Source: Piscinibacter caeni
GTDB lineage: Bacteria; Pseudomonadota; Gammaproteobacteria; Burkholderiales; Burkholderiaceae_C
Direction: 5' to 3'
Assembly (NCBI GenBank): GCA_003265685.1
Contig: QJOU01000001.1
Coordinates: 1-64,000, forward strand
DNA length: 64,000 nt
Shown here: positions 37,000 through 47,377 of the stretch, piece by piece
How the letters are laid out: each line of letters begins with the position of its first letter
How positions within the stretch are numbered: the stretch's first letter is position 1
The notes under the pieces: generated by a model
Database searches by the model: none
The model's input: only the letters and a program-made list of their open reading frames with translations
Told to the model about the DNA's origin: nothing
Translations under genes and position numbers: made by a program

Positions 37000-38040
37000 A
37001 TGCGATCGGGGCGAGGACCGGACCGTCGGTGCGTGCTGCTCGCGGCACTGGGCGCCGCCGCGGCGGGCTCGGCCTGCACGACGGTGCGCCTGGAGGACGA
37101 TCTGCCGCCGGCCCTCGCCGAGGCCGGGGAGGTCGCGTTCGCGCCCGGCTCCCTCAGCGGCGAGGACTATGCCGGAGGCGAGACGCTGCACGCGGCCATC
37201 GCCCGCGTGCACGAGCTGGCCTGCCGGCTGCGCCTGCGTGCGACGGCGGCGCTGCCGGGCCGAGCCCCGCTGTGGGGGCTGGTCGTGCTCGATGCCGATC
37301 TGCTGGCCGCGCTGCGCCTGCCCGCGGGCGAGGCCGGCAGCGGCGTGGCGATGGTCGCGCACGTGGCCGGCGACTCGCCCGCGGCTCGCGCAGGGCTGGC
37401 CCGCGGCGACCTGATCGAGCGAGTCGGCACGCCTGACGACGGCGCCGCCGGCGACACGCCGCGTCGCCGCCTGCTGGCTCGCGCTGCCGCCGCGGCGCCG
37501 ATCGAGCTGCAGCTGCGCCGTGGCGACGAACGCCGCACCGTCGTGCTGCAGCCTGCGGACGCGGCCGCGCTGACGCCGGTGCTGATGTCCGACCGGGTCT
37601 TCGTGTGGCAGGGCGATGCCTTGCCGCTGGCGCAGGTGGACGACACGCTGCTCGCCTTCGCGATCGCCCACCAGGCGGCGATGCGGCGCCAGGCCGGGCG
37701 CACGCGCAGCGTCGCTGCGCCGGCGCAGGCGGGCGAGGCCGTCGACCTCGGCCTGTCGGCCGTCTCGCTGCTGCTGGGCATCGCGACGCTGGGCGGCTGG
37801 TCGGCCAAGCCGGTGGACATCTTCGACGACCGCTCGAGCGCGGCGCAGCGCGCCGATGCCCGGATCGCATTGTGGCGCGAGGCGGTCCTCGCCGCCGACC
37901 GCAGCGCCTTCGAGGTGATGCGCGCGGCCGGCTTCGACCCGCAGGCGCTGCTGCGTGCCTGGCCGCTGCAGGCCGAGCCTCGCGAGGACGGCAGCGAGTC
38001 GCCGCGCCTGCGCGCCCTGCGCGACCTGGCGTCCCGGTGA
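37000..38040 (+). CDS. PDZ-domain lipoprotein, possible degenerate M48-type protein
   Basis: 346 residues. A lipoprotein signal peptide ends at Cys26 (AAAAGSAC lipobox). A PDZ-like domain (~110-175) includes VAHVAGDSPAARAGLARGDLIERVG. The next region, SDRVFVWQGDALPLAQVDDTLLAFAIAHQAAMRRQ, follows the layout of M48 peptidases with a PDZ insert (exposed strand, ~10 residues, then the zinc helix), but the expected HExxH reads HQAAM, lacking both catalytic Glu and the second His. A further DADARIALWREAV helix follows. If this reading is right it is a non-catalytic relative. No operon partner. Confidence 0.6.
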   Translation: MRSGRGPDRRCVLLAALGAAAAGSACTTVRLEDDLPPALAEAGEVAFAPGSLSGEDYAGGETLHAAIARVHELACRLRLRATAALPGRAPLWGLVVLDADLLAALRLPAGEAGSGVAMVAHVAGDSPAARAGLARGDLIERVGTPDDGAAGDTPRRRLLARAAAAAPIELQLRRGDERRTVVLQPADAAALTPVLMSDRVFVWQGDALPLAQVDDTLLAFAIAHQAAMRRQAGRTRSVAAPAQAGEAVDLGLSAVSLLLGIATLGGWSAKPVDIFDDRSSAAQRADARIALWREAVLAADRSAFEVMRAAGFDPQALLRAWPLQAEPREDGSESPRLRALRDLASR

Positions 38041-38059
38041 GCGGCGCGATGAGCGAGGC

Positions 38060-38917
38060 TCACAGATCCGTGCGCAGCTTCCAGATCTCCGGGAACAGCA
38101 CGGTGTCGAGCATCTTGCGCAGGTAGCCGACGCCGCTGGTGCCGCCGGTGCCGCGCTTGAAGCCGATCACGCGCTCGACCGTCGTGACGTGGCGGAAGCG
38201 CCAGAGCCGGAAGGCGTCCTCCAGGTCGGTCAGTTCCTCGCCGAGCTGGTACAGGTCCCAGTGCTGCTGCGGGTTGCGGTAGACCGCGAGCCAGGCCTGC
38301 TCGACGGCGTCGCTGGCGGCGTAGGGCTGGGTCCAGTCGCGCTCGAGGTGCGAAGCCGGCACGGCGATGCCGCGGCGCGCGAGCAGGCGCAGCGCCTCGT
38401 CGTACAGCGAGGGCGCGCGCCAGGCGGCCTCGACGCGCTCGAGCAGGTCCGGCCGGTGGGCGTGCGGCTTGAGCATCGCGGCGTTCTTGTTGCCGAGCAT
38501 GAACTCGATGCAGCGGTACTGCCAGCTCTGGAAGCCGCTGCTGTTGGAGAGGTAGGGCCGGATCGCCGAGTACTCCGGCGGCGTCATCGTCGCCAGCACG
38601 TCCCAGGCATGCACCAGCTGCTCCATGATCTTGCTGACGCGGGCGAGCATCTTGAAGGCGGGCGCCAGCTCGTCGGCCGCCACCGCGCGCACCGCGGCAG
38701 CCAGCTCGTGCAGCATCAGCTTCATCCACAGCTCGCTGGTCTGGTGCTGCACGATGAACAGCATCTCGTTGTGGTCGGGCGAGAGCGGGTGCTGGGCGTT
38801 CAGCACCGCGTCGAGGTGCAGGTAGTCGCCGTAGCTCATGTCGCGGCTGAAGTCGAGCTGGGCGCCTTCCTCCTGCACGATGCGTTCGCCCGCGCCCGGG
38901 TGATGTGGACAGCTCAT
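38060..38917 (-). CDS. kynA: Tryptophan 2,3-dioxygenase
   Basis: 285 residues, typical bacterial length. Family motifs: [33 protein letters not shown] (heme pocket region), [17 protein letters not shown] and [13 protein letters not shown] (substrate loop). It opens the indole ring of L-tryptophan with O2 to N-formylkynurenine, using heme. Start ATG 38917 overlaps the kynU stop (ATGA). It is third in the operon kynB-kynU-kynA on the minus strand. Confidence 0.96.
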   Translation of the reverse strand: MSCPHHPGAGERIVQEEGAQLDFSRDMSYGDYLHLDAVLNAQHPLSPDHNEMLFIVQHQTSELWMKLMLHELAAAVRAVAADELAPAFKMLARVSKIMEQLVHAWDVLATMTPPEYSAIRPYLSNSSGFQSWQYRCIEFMLGNKNAAMLKPHAHRPDLLERVEAAWRAPSLYDEALRLLARRGIAVPASHLERDWTQPYAASDAVEQAWLAVYRNPQQHWDLYQLGEELTDLEDAFRLWRFRHVTTVERVIGFKRGTGGTSGVGYLRKMLDTVLFPEIWKLRTDL

Positions 38918-40188
38918 GTCACCGCCGCCTTGACGTTGAAGCGCTCCTCGCGCCACTGCGCGGTCTCGAGGACGTCGCGCAGGTGTTCGACCGCGTCCCA
39001 GACATCGACGAAGCGCAGGTACAGCGGCGTGAAGCCGAAGCGCAGCACGTCGGGGGCGCGGAAGTCGCCGATCACGCCACGCTCGATCAGCGCCTGCACG
39101 ATGGCGTAGCCGCCCTCGGCACGCGCGAAGCTGACCTGGCTGCCGCGGATCGATTCGTCACGCGGCGTGACCAACTCGAGTCCGTGGCCGGCGCAGCGCG
39201 CTTCGACGAGGCGGATGAACAGGTTGGTCAGTGCGAGCGACTTGCGGCGCAGCGCCGCCATGCCGCCCAGCGGCTCGGCGGCCAGCACGGTCTCGACGCC
39301 GCAGTCCAGCGCCGCCAGCGCGATGGCCGAGGGCGTGCCGCAGGCGAAGCGCGTGATGCCCGCCGCCGGCCGGTAGGCGCTGCCGAACTCGAAGGGCGCG
39401 GCATGCCCCATCCAGCCCGAGAGCGGCTGCCAGAGCTGCTCGCGGTCCATGCGATCGAGGTGGCGGCGGTGCACCCACAGGAAGGCCGGCGCGCCCGGAC
39501 CGCCGTTGAGGTACTTGTAGCCGCAGCCGACCGCGAAATCGGCCTCGGCACCGTTCAGGTCGACCGCAATCGCGCCGGCCGAATGCGCCAGGTCCCACAC
39601 CGTCAGCGCGCCGGCCGCATGCGCGGCGCGGGTGACCGTGGCCATGTCGTGCACCCGGCCGCTGCGGTAGTTCACCTGGGTGAGCATCAGCACCGCGAGG
39701 CGCTCGTCGATCTTCGCCGCGATCTCGTCGGGTTCCACCAGCTTGAGGCTGAAGTCGTGCTGGGCCGCCAGGCTCTCGGCGATGTAGAGGTCGGTCGGGA
39801 AGTTCTGGCGCTCGGAGACGATCACCCGCCGCCCCGGCGCCGCATCGCGCTTGACGATCTCGAGCGCTGCGCTCAGCACCTTGTAGAGGTTGATCGAGGT
39901 GGAGTCCACCGCCAGCGTCTCGCCCGGGCGGGCCCCGATCAGGCGGCCGATCTTGTCGCCCACCAACTGCGGGCGCTGCATCCAGCCGGCCTTGTTCCAG
40001 CTGGTGATCAGGTCCTCGCCCCATTCGCGGGTCACCACGTCCTGCAGTCGGGCGGCGGTGGCCGCGGGCAAGACGCCCAGCGAGTTGCCGTCGAGGTAGA
40101 TCGTGCCCGCCGGCAGCGCGAACAGCCCTCTCAGGCGGGCCAGCGGGTCCTGCGCGTCGAGCGCTTCGCAGTCTTGTCGTGTGGTCAT
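38914..40188 (-). CDS. kynU: Kynureninase
   Basis: 424 residues, a PLP enzyme of fold type I. Motifs: [41 protein letters not shown] and the PLP-Lys in [16 protein letters not shown]. It splits L-kynurenine into anthranilate and alanine. Stop/start overlaps with kynA (ATGA) and kynB (ATGA) make the operon fully coupled. The anthranilate product is the probable substrate of the divergent CoA-thioester pathway. Confidence 0.96.
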   Translation of the reverse strand: MTTRQDCEALDAQDPLARLRGLFALPAGTIYLDGNSLGVLPAATAARLQDVVTREWGEDLITSWNKAGWMQRPQLVGDKIGRLIGARPGETLAVDSTSINLYKVLSAALEIVKRDAAPGRRVIVSERQNFPTDLYIAESLAAQHDFSLKLVEPDEIAAKIDERLAVLMLTQVNYRSGRVHDMATVTRAAHAAGALTVWDLAHSAGAIAVDLNGAEADFAVGCGYKYLNGGPGAPAFLWVHRRHLDRMDREQLWQPLSGWMGHAAPFEFGSAYRPAAGITRFACGTPSAIALAALDCGVETVLAAEPLGGMAALRRKSLALTNLFIRLVEARCAGHGLELVTPRDESIRGSQVSFARAEGGYAIVQALIERGVIGDFRAPDVLRFGFTPLYLRFVDVWDAVEHLRDVLETAQWREERFNVKAAVT

Positions 40189-40811
40189 GTCAGTTCTCTC
40201 AAGACCGCGCGCACCGGGCTGGCGCAGGCGAGCGTCAGCTTCAGCGGCAGCGCGATCAGTTCGTAGTCGCCCTCGGGCACCTCGTCGAGCACCAGGTTCT
40301 CGAGCACGCACAGGTCGTGCTTCAGCAGTCGGTGGTGCGAATCGAGCGTCTTGCTGGTCGCCGGGTCGACCGACTGGCTGTCGATGCCGACCAGGCGCAC
40401 ACCCTGCGCGGCGAGCCAGTCGATCGTCTCGGGCGCGTAGGCGGCGAAGTCCTCCGACCACGTGGTCGGCGCGCGTTCGCAGGTGCGCACCAGCACGCGC
40501 GGCGGCAAGGCCTGCGCGGCATGCGCCAGGTGCTCGATGCGCACCAGCGGGCCGCAGCCGATGGCGTGGATCACGCGGCACGGGCCGAGGTAGGGCGCGA
40601 GGCCGACCGCGCCGATGGCCGGCGCGCCGTCGGCGTAGTGCAGCGGCGCATCGGCATGTGCGCCCAGGTGCGGCGAGAGCGTCAGCGCCGACAGGTTGAC
40701 CGGGCAGCCGGGGTCGATGCGCGCCGTCCAGCGCTGCTCGTAGGCCTGGTCGCCCGGGAAGGGCGGCGTGGCCGGGTTGAGGGCAGGGGAGATGTCCCAG
40801 AGGCGAGGCAT
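40185..40811 (-). CDS. kynB: Kynurenine formamidase
   Basis: 208 residues from ATG 40811. Cyclase-family metal site [12 protein letters not shown] and active-site region [13 protein letters not shown] are present; [18 protein letters not shown] is the usual N-terminus. It hydrolyses N-formylkynurenine to kynurenine and formate. An ATG 8 codons upstream (40835) lies inside the operator palindrome and ahead of the predicted transcript start, so the shorter form is chosen. No Shine-Dalgarno precedes 40811 and the predicted -10 lies 6 bases upstream, so the mRNA may be leaderless. Confidence 0.93.
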   Translation of the reverse strand: MPRLWDISPALNPATPPFPGDQAYEQRWTARIDPGCPVNLSALTLSPHLGAHADAPLHYADGAPAIGAVGLAPYLGPCRVIHAIGCGPLVRIEHLAHAAQALPPRVLVRTCERAPTTWSEDFAAYAPETIDWLAAQGVRLVGIDSQSVDPATSKTLDSHHRLLKHDLCVLENLVLDEVPEGDYELIALPLKLTLACASPVRAVLRELT

Positions 40812-40817
40812 GGCGAC

Positions 40818-40857
40818 AGTGTAATTGCTTGACATCTAAAATATCAAGCCCTAAAGT
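40818..40857. promoter_or_regulatory. Back-to-back kyn and abm promoters with MarR-like operator
   Basis: Plus strand: a consensus -35 TTGACA (40829-40834), a 17-base spacer and -10 TAAAGT (40852-40857) read toward the monooxygenase gene. Minus strand: -35 TTGATA (40842-40847) and -10 TACACT (40818-40823), 18-base spacer, read toward kynB. A 21-bp palindrome CTTGACAT...ATATCAAG at 40828-40848 (7 of 8 arm bases paired) covers both -35 boxes, so a single bound repressor would shut both operons. The candidate regulator is the MarR protein encoded at 43236-43766. Confidence 0.75.
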
Positions 40858-40882
40858 GACCGGAACGACCTGGAGACCTGAC

Positions 40883-43234
40883 ATGCGCATCACCTGCATC
40901 GGCGGCGGCCCCGCCGGCCTGTACTTCGCGCTGCTGATGAAGCTGCAGGACCCGGCCCACCGGGTGACGGTGATCGAACGCAACGCACCCTCCGACACCT
41001 TCGGCTGGGGCGTGGTGTTCTCCGACCAGACGCTCGGCGCGCTCAAGAAGGCCGACCCCAAGACCGCCGGCCAGATCCTCGACGCGTTCAACCACTGGGA
41101 CGACATCGACGTCCACTTCCAGGGCCGCACGATCCGCTCCTCGGGCCACGGCTTCTGCGGCATCGGGCGCATGCGGCTGCTCAACATCCTGCAGGCGCGC
41201 TGCGAGGAGCTCGGCGTCGAGATGCGCTACTCGACCGACTGCCCGGGCGACGAGGACATCGACGCCGACCTGATCATCGCCGCCGACGGGCTGAACAGCC
41301 GCCTCCGCAGCAAGTACGCCGCCACCTACCAGCCCGACATCGACCTGCGGCGCTGCCGCTTCGTCTGGCTCGGCACGAAGAAGCGCTTCGACGCCTTCAC
41401 CTTCGCCTTCGAGAAGACCGAGTGGGGCTGGTTCCAGGCCCATGCCTACCGCTTCGACGCCGACACCTCGACCTTCATCGTCGAGGCGCCCGAGGAGGTC
41501 TGGCGCGCCGCCGGGCTCGAGGACATGTCCAAGGAGGAGGGCATCGCCTTCTGCGAGCGCCTGTTCGCGAAGTACCTCGATGGCAATCCGCTGATCAGCA
41601 ACGCGGCGCATTTGCGCGGCTCGGCGCAGTGGATCCGCTTTCCGCGCGTGGTCTGCCGGCACTGGGTGCACCACAACGGCCGGGCACCGGTCGTGCTGAT
41701 GGGCGACGCGGCGCACACCGCGCATTTCTCGATCGGCTCGGGCACCAAGCTCGCGCTGGAAGACGCCATCGACCTGGCCGGGCGCCTCGCCGCCCACCCG
41801 GGCGACCTGGGCGCGGCGCTGGCCGCCTACGAGGCGCAGCGTGGCGTCGAGGTGCTGAAGATCCAGAACGCGGCGCGCAACTCGACCGAATGGTTCGAGA
41901 ACGTTGAGCGCCACGCGAAGCTCGAACCCGAGCAGTTCGCCTACTCGCTGCTGACCCGCTCGCAGCGCATCTCGCACGAGAACCTGCGCGAGCGCGATGC
42001 CGGCTACGTCGGCGGGCTCGAAGGCTGGCTGGCGCAGCGCGCCGGCCTGGCGGCGCAGCCGGTGCCGCCGATGTTCACGCCCTTCACCTTGCGCGGCCTC
42101 ACGCTGAAGAACCGCGTCGTCGTCTCGCCGATGGCGCAGTACAGCGCGGTGGACGGGCTGCCGGGCGACCACCACCTGGTGCACCTGGGCGCGCGCGCGA
42201 TGGGCGGCGCCGGGCTGGTGTTCTGCGAGATGACCTGCACCAGCCCCGAGGCGCGCATCACCCCGGGCTGCCCGGGCCTGTGGAACGACGCGCAGACGCA
42301 GGCCTGGAAACGCATTGTCGACTTCGTGCACGGCCAAACCAGCGCGAAGATCGCGATGCAGCTCGGCCACGCCGGCCCCAAGGGCTCGACCCGCGTGCCC
42401 TGGGAGGGCGAGGACCTGCCGCTGGCCGAGGGCAACTGGCCGCTGCTGTCGGCCTCGCCGCAGCAGTACCTGGACGGCGTGAGCGCCTGGGCCCACCCGA
42501 TGAGCCGCGAGGACATGGACCGCGTGCGCGACGAGTTCGTCGCCGCCACGCGTCGCGCCGTCGAGGCCGGGTTCGACTGGCTGGAACTGCACTGCGCGCA
42601 CGGCTACCTGCTCTCGGCCTTCCTGTCGCCGCTGACCAACCAGCGCAGCGACGAGTACGGTGGCCCGCTCGAGAACCGGCTGCGCTGGCCGCTCGAGGTG
42701 TTCGCCGCGATGCGCGCCGTCTGGCCGGCCGACCGGCCGATGTCGGTGCGCATCTCGGCGCACGACTGGGTGCCCGGCGGCAATACGCCGGCCGAGGCGG
42801 TCGAGATCGCGCGTGCCTTCAAGGCCGCCGGGGCCGACCTGATCGACGTCTCCTCCGGCCAGGTGAGCAAGCAGCAGCAGCCGGTCTACGGGCGGCTCTA
42901 CCAGACGCCGTTTGCCGACCGCATCCGCAACGAGGTCGGCATCGCGACGATGGCCGTCGGCGCGATCAGCGAGGCCGACCACGTCAACAGCATCGTTGCC
43001 GCCGGCCGCGCCGACCTGTGCGCGATCGCCCGGCCGCACCTGGCCAACCCGGCCTGGACGCTGCTGGAGGCCGCGAAGATCGGCCACACCAGCGGCATCG
43101 GCGCCGACTGGCCGGTGCAGTACCTCTCGGGCAAGAACCAGCTCGAGCGCAACCTGGAGCGCGAGCGGCAGATCGCGGCAGCCAACGCAGGCCTCTCCGC
43201 TCAAGAGCGGGCCAACCTCGCGCAAGGGGTCTGA
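40883..43234 (+). CDS. Bifunctional FAD monooxygenase/OYE-type reductase, probable 2-aminobenzoyl-CoA monooxygenase/reductase
   Basis: 783 residues, two fused enzymes. Residues 1-~390 are a group A flavin monooxygenase: [15 protein letters not shown] motif in [11 protein letters not shown] and [14 protein letters not shown]. Residues ~410-783 are an Old Yellow Enzyme domain: [52 protein letters not shown] and NRLRWPLEV. This fusion is that of salicylyl-CoA 5-hydroxylase and 2-aminobenzoyl-CoA monooxygenase/reductase; next to kynU the latter is preferred. It would hydroxylate and then reduce the CoA-bound ring to a non-aromatic product. ATG 40883 has a TGGAG site 7 bases upstream. Confidence 0.88.
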   Translation: MRITCIGGGPAGLYFALLMKLQDPAHRVTVIERNAPSDTFGWGVVFSDQTLGALKKADPKTAGQILDAFNHWDDIDVHFQGRTIRSSGHGFCGIGRMRLLNILQARCEELGVEMRYSTDCPGDEDIDADLIIAADGLNSRLRSKYAATYQPDIDLRRCRFVWLGTKKRFDAFTFAFEKTEWGWFQAHAYRFDADTSTFIVEAPEEVWRAAGLEDMSKEEGIAFCERLFAKYLDGNPLISNAAHLRGSAQWIRFPRVVCRHWVHHNGRAPVVLMGDAAHTAHFSIGSGTKLALEDAIDLAGRLAAHPGDLGAALAAYEAQRGVEVLKIQNAARNSTEWFENVERHAKLEPEQFAYSLLTRSQRISHENLRERDAGYVGGLEGWLAQRAGLAAQPVPPMFTPFTLRGLTLKNRVVVSPMAQYSAVDGLPGDHHLVHLGARAMGGAGLVFCEMTCTSPEARITPGCPGLWNDAQTQAWKRIVDFVHGQTSAKIAMQLGHAGPKGSTRVPWEGEDLPLAEGNWPLLSASPQQYLDGVSAWAHPMSREDMDRVRDEFVAATRRAVEAGFDWLELHCAHGYLLSAFLSPLTNQRSDEYGGPLENRLRWPLEVFAAMRAVWPADRPMSVRISAHDWVPGGNTPAEAVEIARAFKAAGADLIDVSSGQVSKQQQPVYGRLYQTPFADRIRNEVGIATMAVGAISEADHVNSIVAAGRADLCAIARPHLANPAWTLLEAAKIGHTSGIGADWPVQYLSGKNQLERNLERERQIAAANAGLSAQERANLAQGV

Positions 43235-43235
43235 G

Positions 43236-43766
43236 ATGGCCTTGGTGGAAACGGCCGACCTCGAATCCCGCGTGGAGGAGGGCGATCACCAGGCGCTCAA
43301 GCTCTGGCTGCGCCTGCTCGCCTGCACGACGCGGGTCGAGAGCGTGATCCGCAACCGGCTGCGCAGCGACTTCGGCACCACCCTGCCGCGCTTCGACCTG
43401 CTCGCGCAGCTCGAACGCGAGGCGGGCGGGCTAACGATGGGCGAGCTCTCGGCCCGCATGATGGTCACGGGCGGCAACGTCACCGGCATCGTCGACCAGC
43501 TCGAGGCCGAGGGGCTGGTGGTGCGCAACGAGCACCCGAGCGACCGGCGCGCCTTCCGCGTCCAGCTCACGCCCGCCGGCCGGCGCCAGTTCCGCCGCAT
43601 GGCCTCGGTGCACGAGGGCTGGGTGGTCGAGCTGCTCGAGGGCTGGAGCCCGGCGCAGAAGACGCAGGTGCACGAACTGCTCGCGACGCTGAAGAAGCAC
43701 CTGGCCGGCTTCGACATCGCGCCCGCGCCGCGGCGCCAGACCAAGGCAACCAAGGACAACGCATGA
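43236..43766 (+). CDS. MarR-family regulator of the kyn/2-aminobenzoyl-CoA genes
   Basis: 176 residues. The winged helix-turn-helix has [30 protein letters not shown] and the wing [19 protein letters not shown]. It begins 1 base after the monooxygenase stop and its own stop overlaps the next gene start (ATGA), so it is made with the pathway. MarR proteins of aromatic CoA pathways commonly repress their operon and are released by the aryl-CoA ligand (known for several). The palindrome at 40828-40848 is its probable site. Confidence 0.88.
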   Translation: MALVETADLESRVEEGDHQALKLWLRLLACTTRVESVIRNRLRSDFGTTLPRFDLLAQLEREAGGLTMGELSARMMVTGGNVTGIVDQLEAEGLVVRNEHPSDRRAFRVQLTPAGRRQFRRMASVHEGWVVELLEGWSPAQKTQVHELLATLKKHLAGFDIAPAPRRQTKATKDNA

Positions 43767-44608
43767 CGATGGATTCGCATCTGGCCGGCGGCAATCGCCG
43801 CAGCACGGCCGAGCTGGTGCCGCAGCACTTCGGCTGGTCGGTGACGGACCGTGTCGGCACCATCACGCTGAACCGCCCCGAGCGCAAGAACCCGCTGACT
43901 TTCGACAGCTACGCCGAGCTGCGCGACCTGTTCCGCCTGCTCGCCTATGCCGACGACGTGCGCGCGGTGGTGGTGCAGGGCGCCGGCGGCAACTTCTGCT
44001 CCGGCGGCGACGTGCACGAGATCATCGGCCCGCTGACGCAGATGGGCATGCCCGACCTGCTCGCCTTCACCCGCATGACGGGCGACCTGGTCAAGGCCAT
44101 GCGCGCCTGCCCGCAGCCCATCCTGGCGGCGGTGGACGGCGTGTGCGCCGGCGCCGGCGCGATCGTCGCGATGGCCTCGGACCTGCGCGTGGGCACCGCG
44201 CGCAGCAAGGTCGCCTTCCTGTTCACGCGGGTCGGGCTGGCCGGCTGCGACATGGGCGCCTGCGCGATCCTGCCTCGCATCGTGGGCCAGGGGCGCGCGT
44301 CGGACCTGCTGTTCAGCGGCCGTTCGCTGCCGGGCGAGGAGGCGCTCGCCTGGGGCTTCTACAACCGGCTCGCCGAGCCCGAGGCGCTGCTCGCCACCAC
44401 CACCGACTGGGCGCGCGAACTGGCCAGCGGCCCCAGCTTCGGCCATGCGATGACCAAGCGCATGCTGCACCAGGAGTGGTCGATGGGCGTCGATGAGGCG
44501 ATCGAATCGGAGGCGCAGGCGCAGGCAATCTGCATGATGACGCAGGACTTCCGGCGCGCCTACGAGGCCTTCGTGGCGAAGCGCAAGCCGGCCTTCCAGG
44601 GCGACTGA
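43763..44608 (+). CDS. Enoyl-CoA hydratase/isomerase family protein
   Basis: 281 residues. Crotonase fold with oxyanion-hole pieces [15 protein letters not shown] and [18 protein letters not shown], and C-terminal GYNRL-like [12 protein letters not shown]. It likely acts on an alicyclic or ring-opened CoA ester formed after the monooxygenase/reductase. An ATGA overlap joins it to the MarR gene and 2 bases separate it from the dehydrogenase gene. Confidence 0.9.
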   Translation: MTMDSHLAGGNRRSTAELVPQHFGWSVTDRVGTITLNRPERKNPLTFDSYAELRDLFRLLAYADDVRAVVVQGAGGNFCSGGDVHEIIGPLTQMGMPDLLAFTRMTGDLVKAMRACPQPILAAVDGVCAGAGAIVAMASDLRVGTARSKVAFLFTRVGLAGCDMGACAILPRIVGQGRASDLLFSGRSLPGEEALAWGFYNRLAEPEALLATTTDWARELASGPSFGHAMTKRMLHQEWSMGVDEAIESEAQAQAICMMTQDFRRAYEAFVAKRKPAFQGD

Positions 44609-44610
44609 CG

Positions 44611-45768
44611 ATGAAGACCGCTCACCTCGACTGGCCCTTCTTCGAGCCGCGCCACCGCGAGCTGGCCGAACTGCTGGGCGCCTGGTGCGCCGAGCACCTG
44701 CACGCGGGGCACGGCGGCGATGTCGACGCGTTGTGCCGCGGCCTGGTGCGCCAGCTCGGCAGCGCCGGCTGGCTGCGCCATGCGGTGGCCGGCACGGCGC
44801 AGGGTGGCGCCGGCGAAACCATCGACACCCGCGCGATCTGCCTGCTGCGCGAAACGCTCGCGTACCACCACGGCCTGGCGGACTTCGCCTTCGCGATGCA
44901 GGGCCTGGGCTCGGGCGCGATCTCGCTGGCCGGCACGCCGGCGCAGCGCGAGCGTTACCTGCCGAAGGTGGCCTCGGGCGCGGCGATCGCGGCCTTTGCG
45001 CTCTCCGAGCCGCTGGCCGGCTCGGACGTGGCGGCGCTGCAATGCGCGGCGCGCGACGCGGGCGACGCCTGGGTGCTCGACGGCGAGAAGACCTGGATCA
45101 GCAACGGCGGCATCGCCGACTTCTACGTGGTGTTCGCGCGCAGCGGCGAGCAGCCGGGCTCGCGCGGCATCAGCGCCTTCATCGTCGACGCCGGCACGCC
45201 CGGCTTCGAGATCGCCGAGCGCATAGCCCTCATCGCGCCGCACCCGCTGGCGCGGCTGCGCTTCACCGCCTGCCGCGTGCCGAAGGCGCAGCAGCTTGGC
45301 GCGGCGGGCGAGGGCTTCAAGCTCGCGATGCGCACGCTCGACATCTTCCGCACCTCGGTGGCCGCGGCCGCGCTCGGCTTCGCGCGGCGCGCTCTGCACG
45401 AGGGGCTGCAGCGCGCGAAGGAGCGGCCGATGTTCGGCCAGCGCCTGGCGGACTTCCAGCTCACGCAGGCGAAGCTGGCGCAGATGGCCACCACGATCGA
45501 CAGCGCCGCCTTGCTCACCTACCGCGCCGCCTGGCAGCGCGACCAGGGCCGCACCGTCACGCGCGAGGCGGCGATGGCCAAGCTCGCCGCCACCGAGGGC
45601 GCGCAGCAGGTCATCGACGCGGCCGTGCAGCTGTGGGGCGGGGCGGGCGTGGTGCACGGCAACACCGTCGAATCGCTCTACCGCGAGATCCGCGCGCTGC
45701 GCATCTACGAGGGGGCGACGGAGGTGCAGCAACTGATCATCGGTCGCGACCTGGTCAAGGAGGACTGA
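44611..45768 (+). CDS. Acyl-CoA dehydrogenase
   Basis: 385 residues. FAD-binding and substrate motifs: [62 protein letters not shown] and the C-terminal [19 protein letters not shown] holding the usual C-terminal FAD contacts. It should oxidise a CoA ester intermediate of the 2-aminobenzoyl-CoA route, passing electrons to ETF. It is flanked by pathway genes with almost no spacing. Confidence 0.92.
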   Translation: MKTAHLDWPFFEPRHRELAELLGAWCAEHLHAGHGGDVDALCRGLVRQLGSAGWLRHAVAGTAQGGAGETIDTRAICLLRETLAYHHGLADFAFAMQGLGSGAISLAGTPAQRERYLPKVASGAAIAAFALSEPLAGSDVAALQCAARDAGDAWVLDGEKTWISNGGIADFYVVFARSGEQPGSRGISAFIVDAGTPGFEIAERIALIAPHPLARLRFTACRVPKAQQLGAAGEGFKLAMRTLDIFRTSVAAAALGFARRALHEGLQRAKERPMFGQRLADFQLTQAKLAQMATTIDSAALLTYRAAWQRDQGRTVTREAAMAKLAATEGAQQVIDAAVQLWGGAGVVHGNTVESLYREIRALRIYEGATEVQQLIIGRDLVKED

Positions 45769-45769
45769 C

Positions 45770-47377
45770 GTGCCCAGTGCCCACATCGACACCTTCGCCG
45801 CCGACCACCTGCCGCCGCGCGCGCAGTGGCCGGAGTTCCGCTTCGACGGCCCGGACCTGCAGTTCCCGGAGCAGCTCAACTGCGCCACCGAGCTGCTCGA
45901 CCGCCGCGTCGCGGCCGGGCAGGGCGAGCGGCTCTGCATCCTCGGCGAGGGGGTGCGCTGGAGCTACGCCGAGCTGCAGGCCCAGGCCAACCGCATCGCC
46001 CGCGTGCTGGTGGAAGACCTCGGCCTCGTGCCCGGCAACCGCGTGCTGCTGCGCGGGCCGAACTCGCCGATGCTCGCGGCCTGCTGGTTCGGCGTGGTCA
46101 AAGCCGGCGGCATCGCGGTGGGCAGCATGCCGCTGCTGCGCGCCAAGGAGCTGGTGCAGATCGTCGGCAAGGCCGAGATCACGCATGCGCTGTGCGACGC
46201 ACGCCTGGCCGAGGAGCTGGCGCTGGCGCGGCCCGAGGTGCCGACGCTGCGCCACGTGCTGCACTTCCATAGCGACGCCGCCGACGGCCTGGAGGCGCGC
46301 GCCGCCGCCAAGCCGGCGAGCTTCGAGAACGTGGCCACCGCGGCAGAGGACACCTGCATCATCGCCTTCACCTCGGGCACCACCGGAATGCCCAAGGGCA
46401 CGATGCACTTCCACCGCGACGTGATGGCGGCCTGCGCCTGCTGGCCGAAGCATGTGCTGCGGCCGAGCGCCGACGACGTGTTCATCGGCAGCCCGCCACT
46501 CGCCTTCACCTTCGGGCTCGGCGGGCTGCTGCTGTTCCCGCTCTCGGTGGGTGCCGCCACCGCGCTGGTCGAGCGGCCGTCGCCGGACGCGCTGCCGGCG
46601 GCCATCGAGCGCTACCGCGCGACGGTGCTGTTCACCGCACCGACCTCGTACCGCGCGATGGCCGGCAAGCTGGCCGGGCACGACCTCTCGTCGCTGCGCA
46701 AGTGCGTGGCCGCCGGCGAGGCGCTGCCGGCCGCCACGCGCGCGCTGTGGAAGGAGGCGACCGGCATCGAGATCATCGACGGCATCGGCTCCACCGAGAT
46801 GCTGCACATCTTCATCTCGCACGACGAGGCGCATGCCCGGCCCGGCGCCACCGGCACCGCGGTGCCCGGCTACACCGCCTGCGTGCTGGACGACGACGGC
46901 CGCCCGCTGCCGCCCGGCAGCATCGGGCGCCTGGCGGTCAAGGGCCCGACCGGCTGCCGCTACCTGGCCGACGCGCGCCAGACCCAGTACGTGCAGCACG
47001 GCTGGAACGTCACCGGCGACGCCTACCTGCACGACACCGACGGCAACTTCGTCTACCAGGCGCGCACCGACGACATGATCATCAGCGGCGGCTACAACAT
47101 CGCCGGCCCGGAAGTGGAGGGGGCGCTGCTGCTGCACCCGAAGGTCGCCGAATGCGGCGTGGTCGGCGTTCCGGACGAGGAGCGCGGCCAGATCGTCAAG
47201 GCCTTCGTCGTGCTCAAGGCCGGCATCGCGCCGTCCGACGAACTGGTGCGCGAGCTGCAGGACTTCGTCAAGCAGGCCGTGGCGCCCTACAAGTACCCGC
47301 GGGCCGTCGAGTTCCGCGACACGCTGCCGCGCACCGAGACGGGCAAGCTGCAGCGCTTCAAACTGAGACAAGCATGA
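45770..47377 (+). CDS. Benzoate-CoA ligase family enzyme, probable 2-aminobenzoate-CoA ligase
   Basis: 535 residues, GTG start directly after the dehydrogenase stop. AMP-binding motifs: TSGTTGMPKGTMHFHRD (A3), STEMLHIF (A5), VTGDAYLHDTDGNFVYQARTDDMIISGGYN (A7/A8) and the catalytic Lys in LPRTETGKLQRFKL (A10). Similarity is to aryl-CoA ligases such as benzoate-CoA ligase; context with kynureninase and the monooxygenase/reductase points to anthranilate as substrate. Confidence 0.9.
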   Translation: MPSAHIDTFAADHLPPRAQWPEFRFDGPDLQFPEQLNCATELLDRRVAAGQGERLCILGEGVRWSYAELQAQANRIARVLVEDLGLVPGNRVLLRGPNSPMLAACWFGVVKAGGIAVGSMPLLRAKELVQIVGKAEITHALCDARLAEELALARPEVPTLRHVLHFHSDAADGLEARAAAKPASFENVATAAEDTCIIAFTSGTTGMPKGTMHFHRDVMAACACWPKHVLRPSADDVFIGSPPLAFTFGLGGLLLFPLSVGAATALVERPSPDALPAAIERYRATVLFTAPTSYRAMAGKLAGHDLSSLRKCVAAGEALPAATRALWKEATGIEIIDGIGSTEMLHIFISHDEAHARPGATGTAVPGYTACVLDDDGRPLPPGSIGRLAVKGPTGCRYLADARQTQYVQHGWNVTGDAYLHDTDGNFVYQARTDDMIISGGYNIAGPEVEGALLLHPKVAECGVVGVPDEERGQIVKAFVVLKAGIAPSDELVRELQDFVKQAVAPYKYPRAVEFRDTLPRTETGKLQRFKLRQA

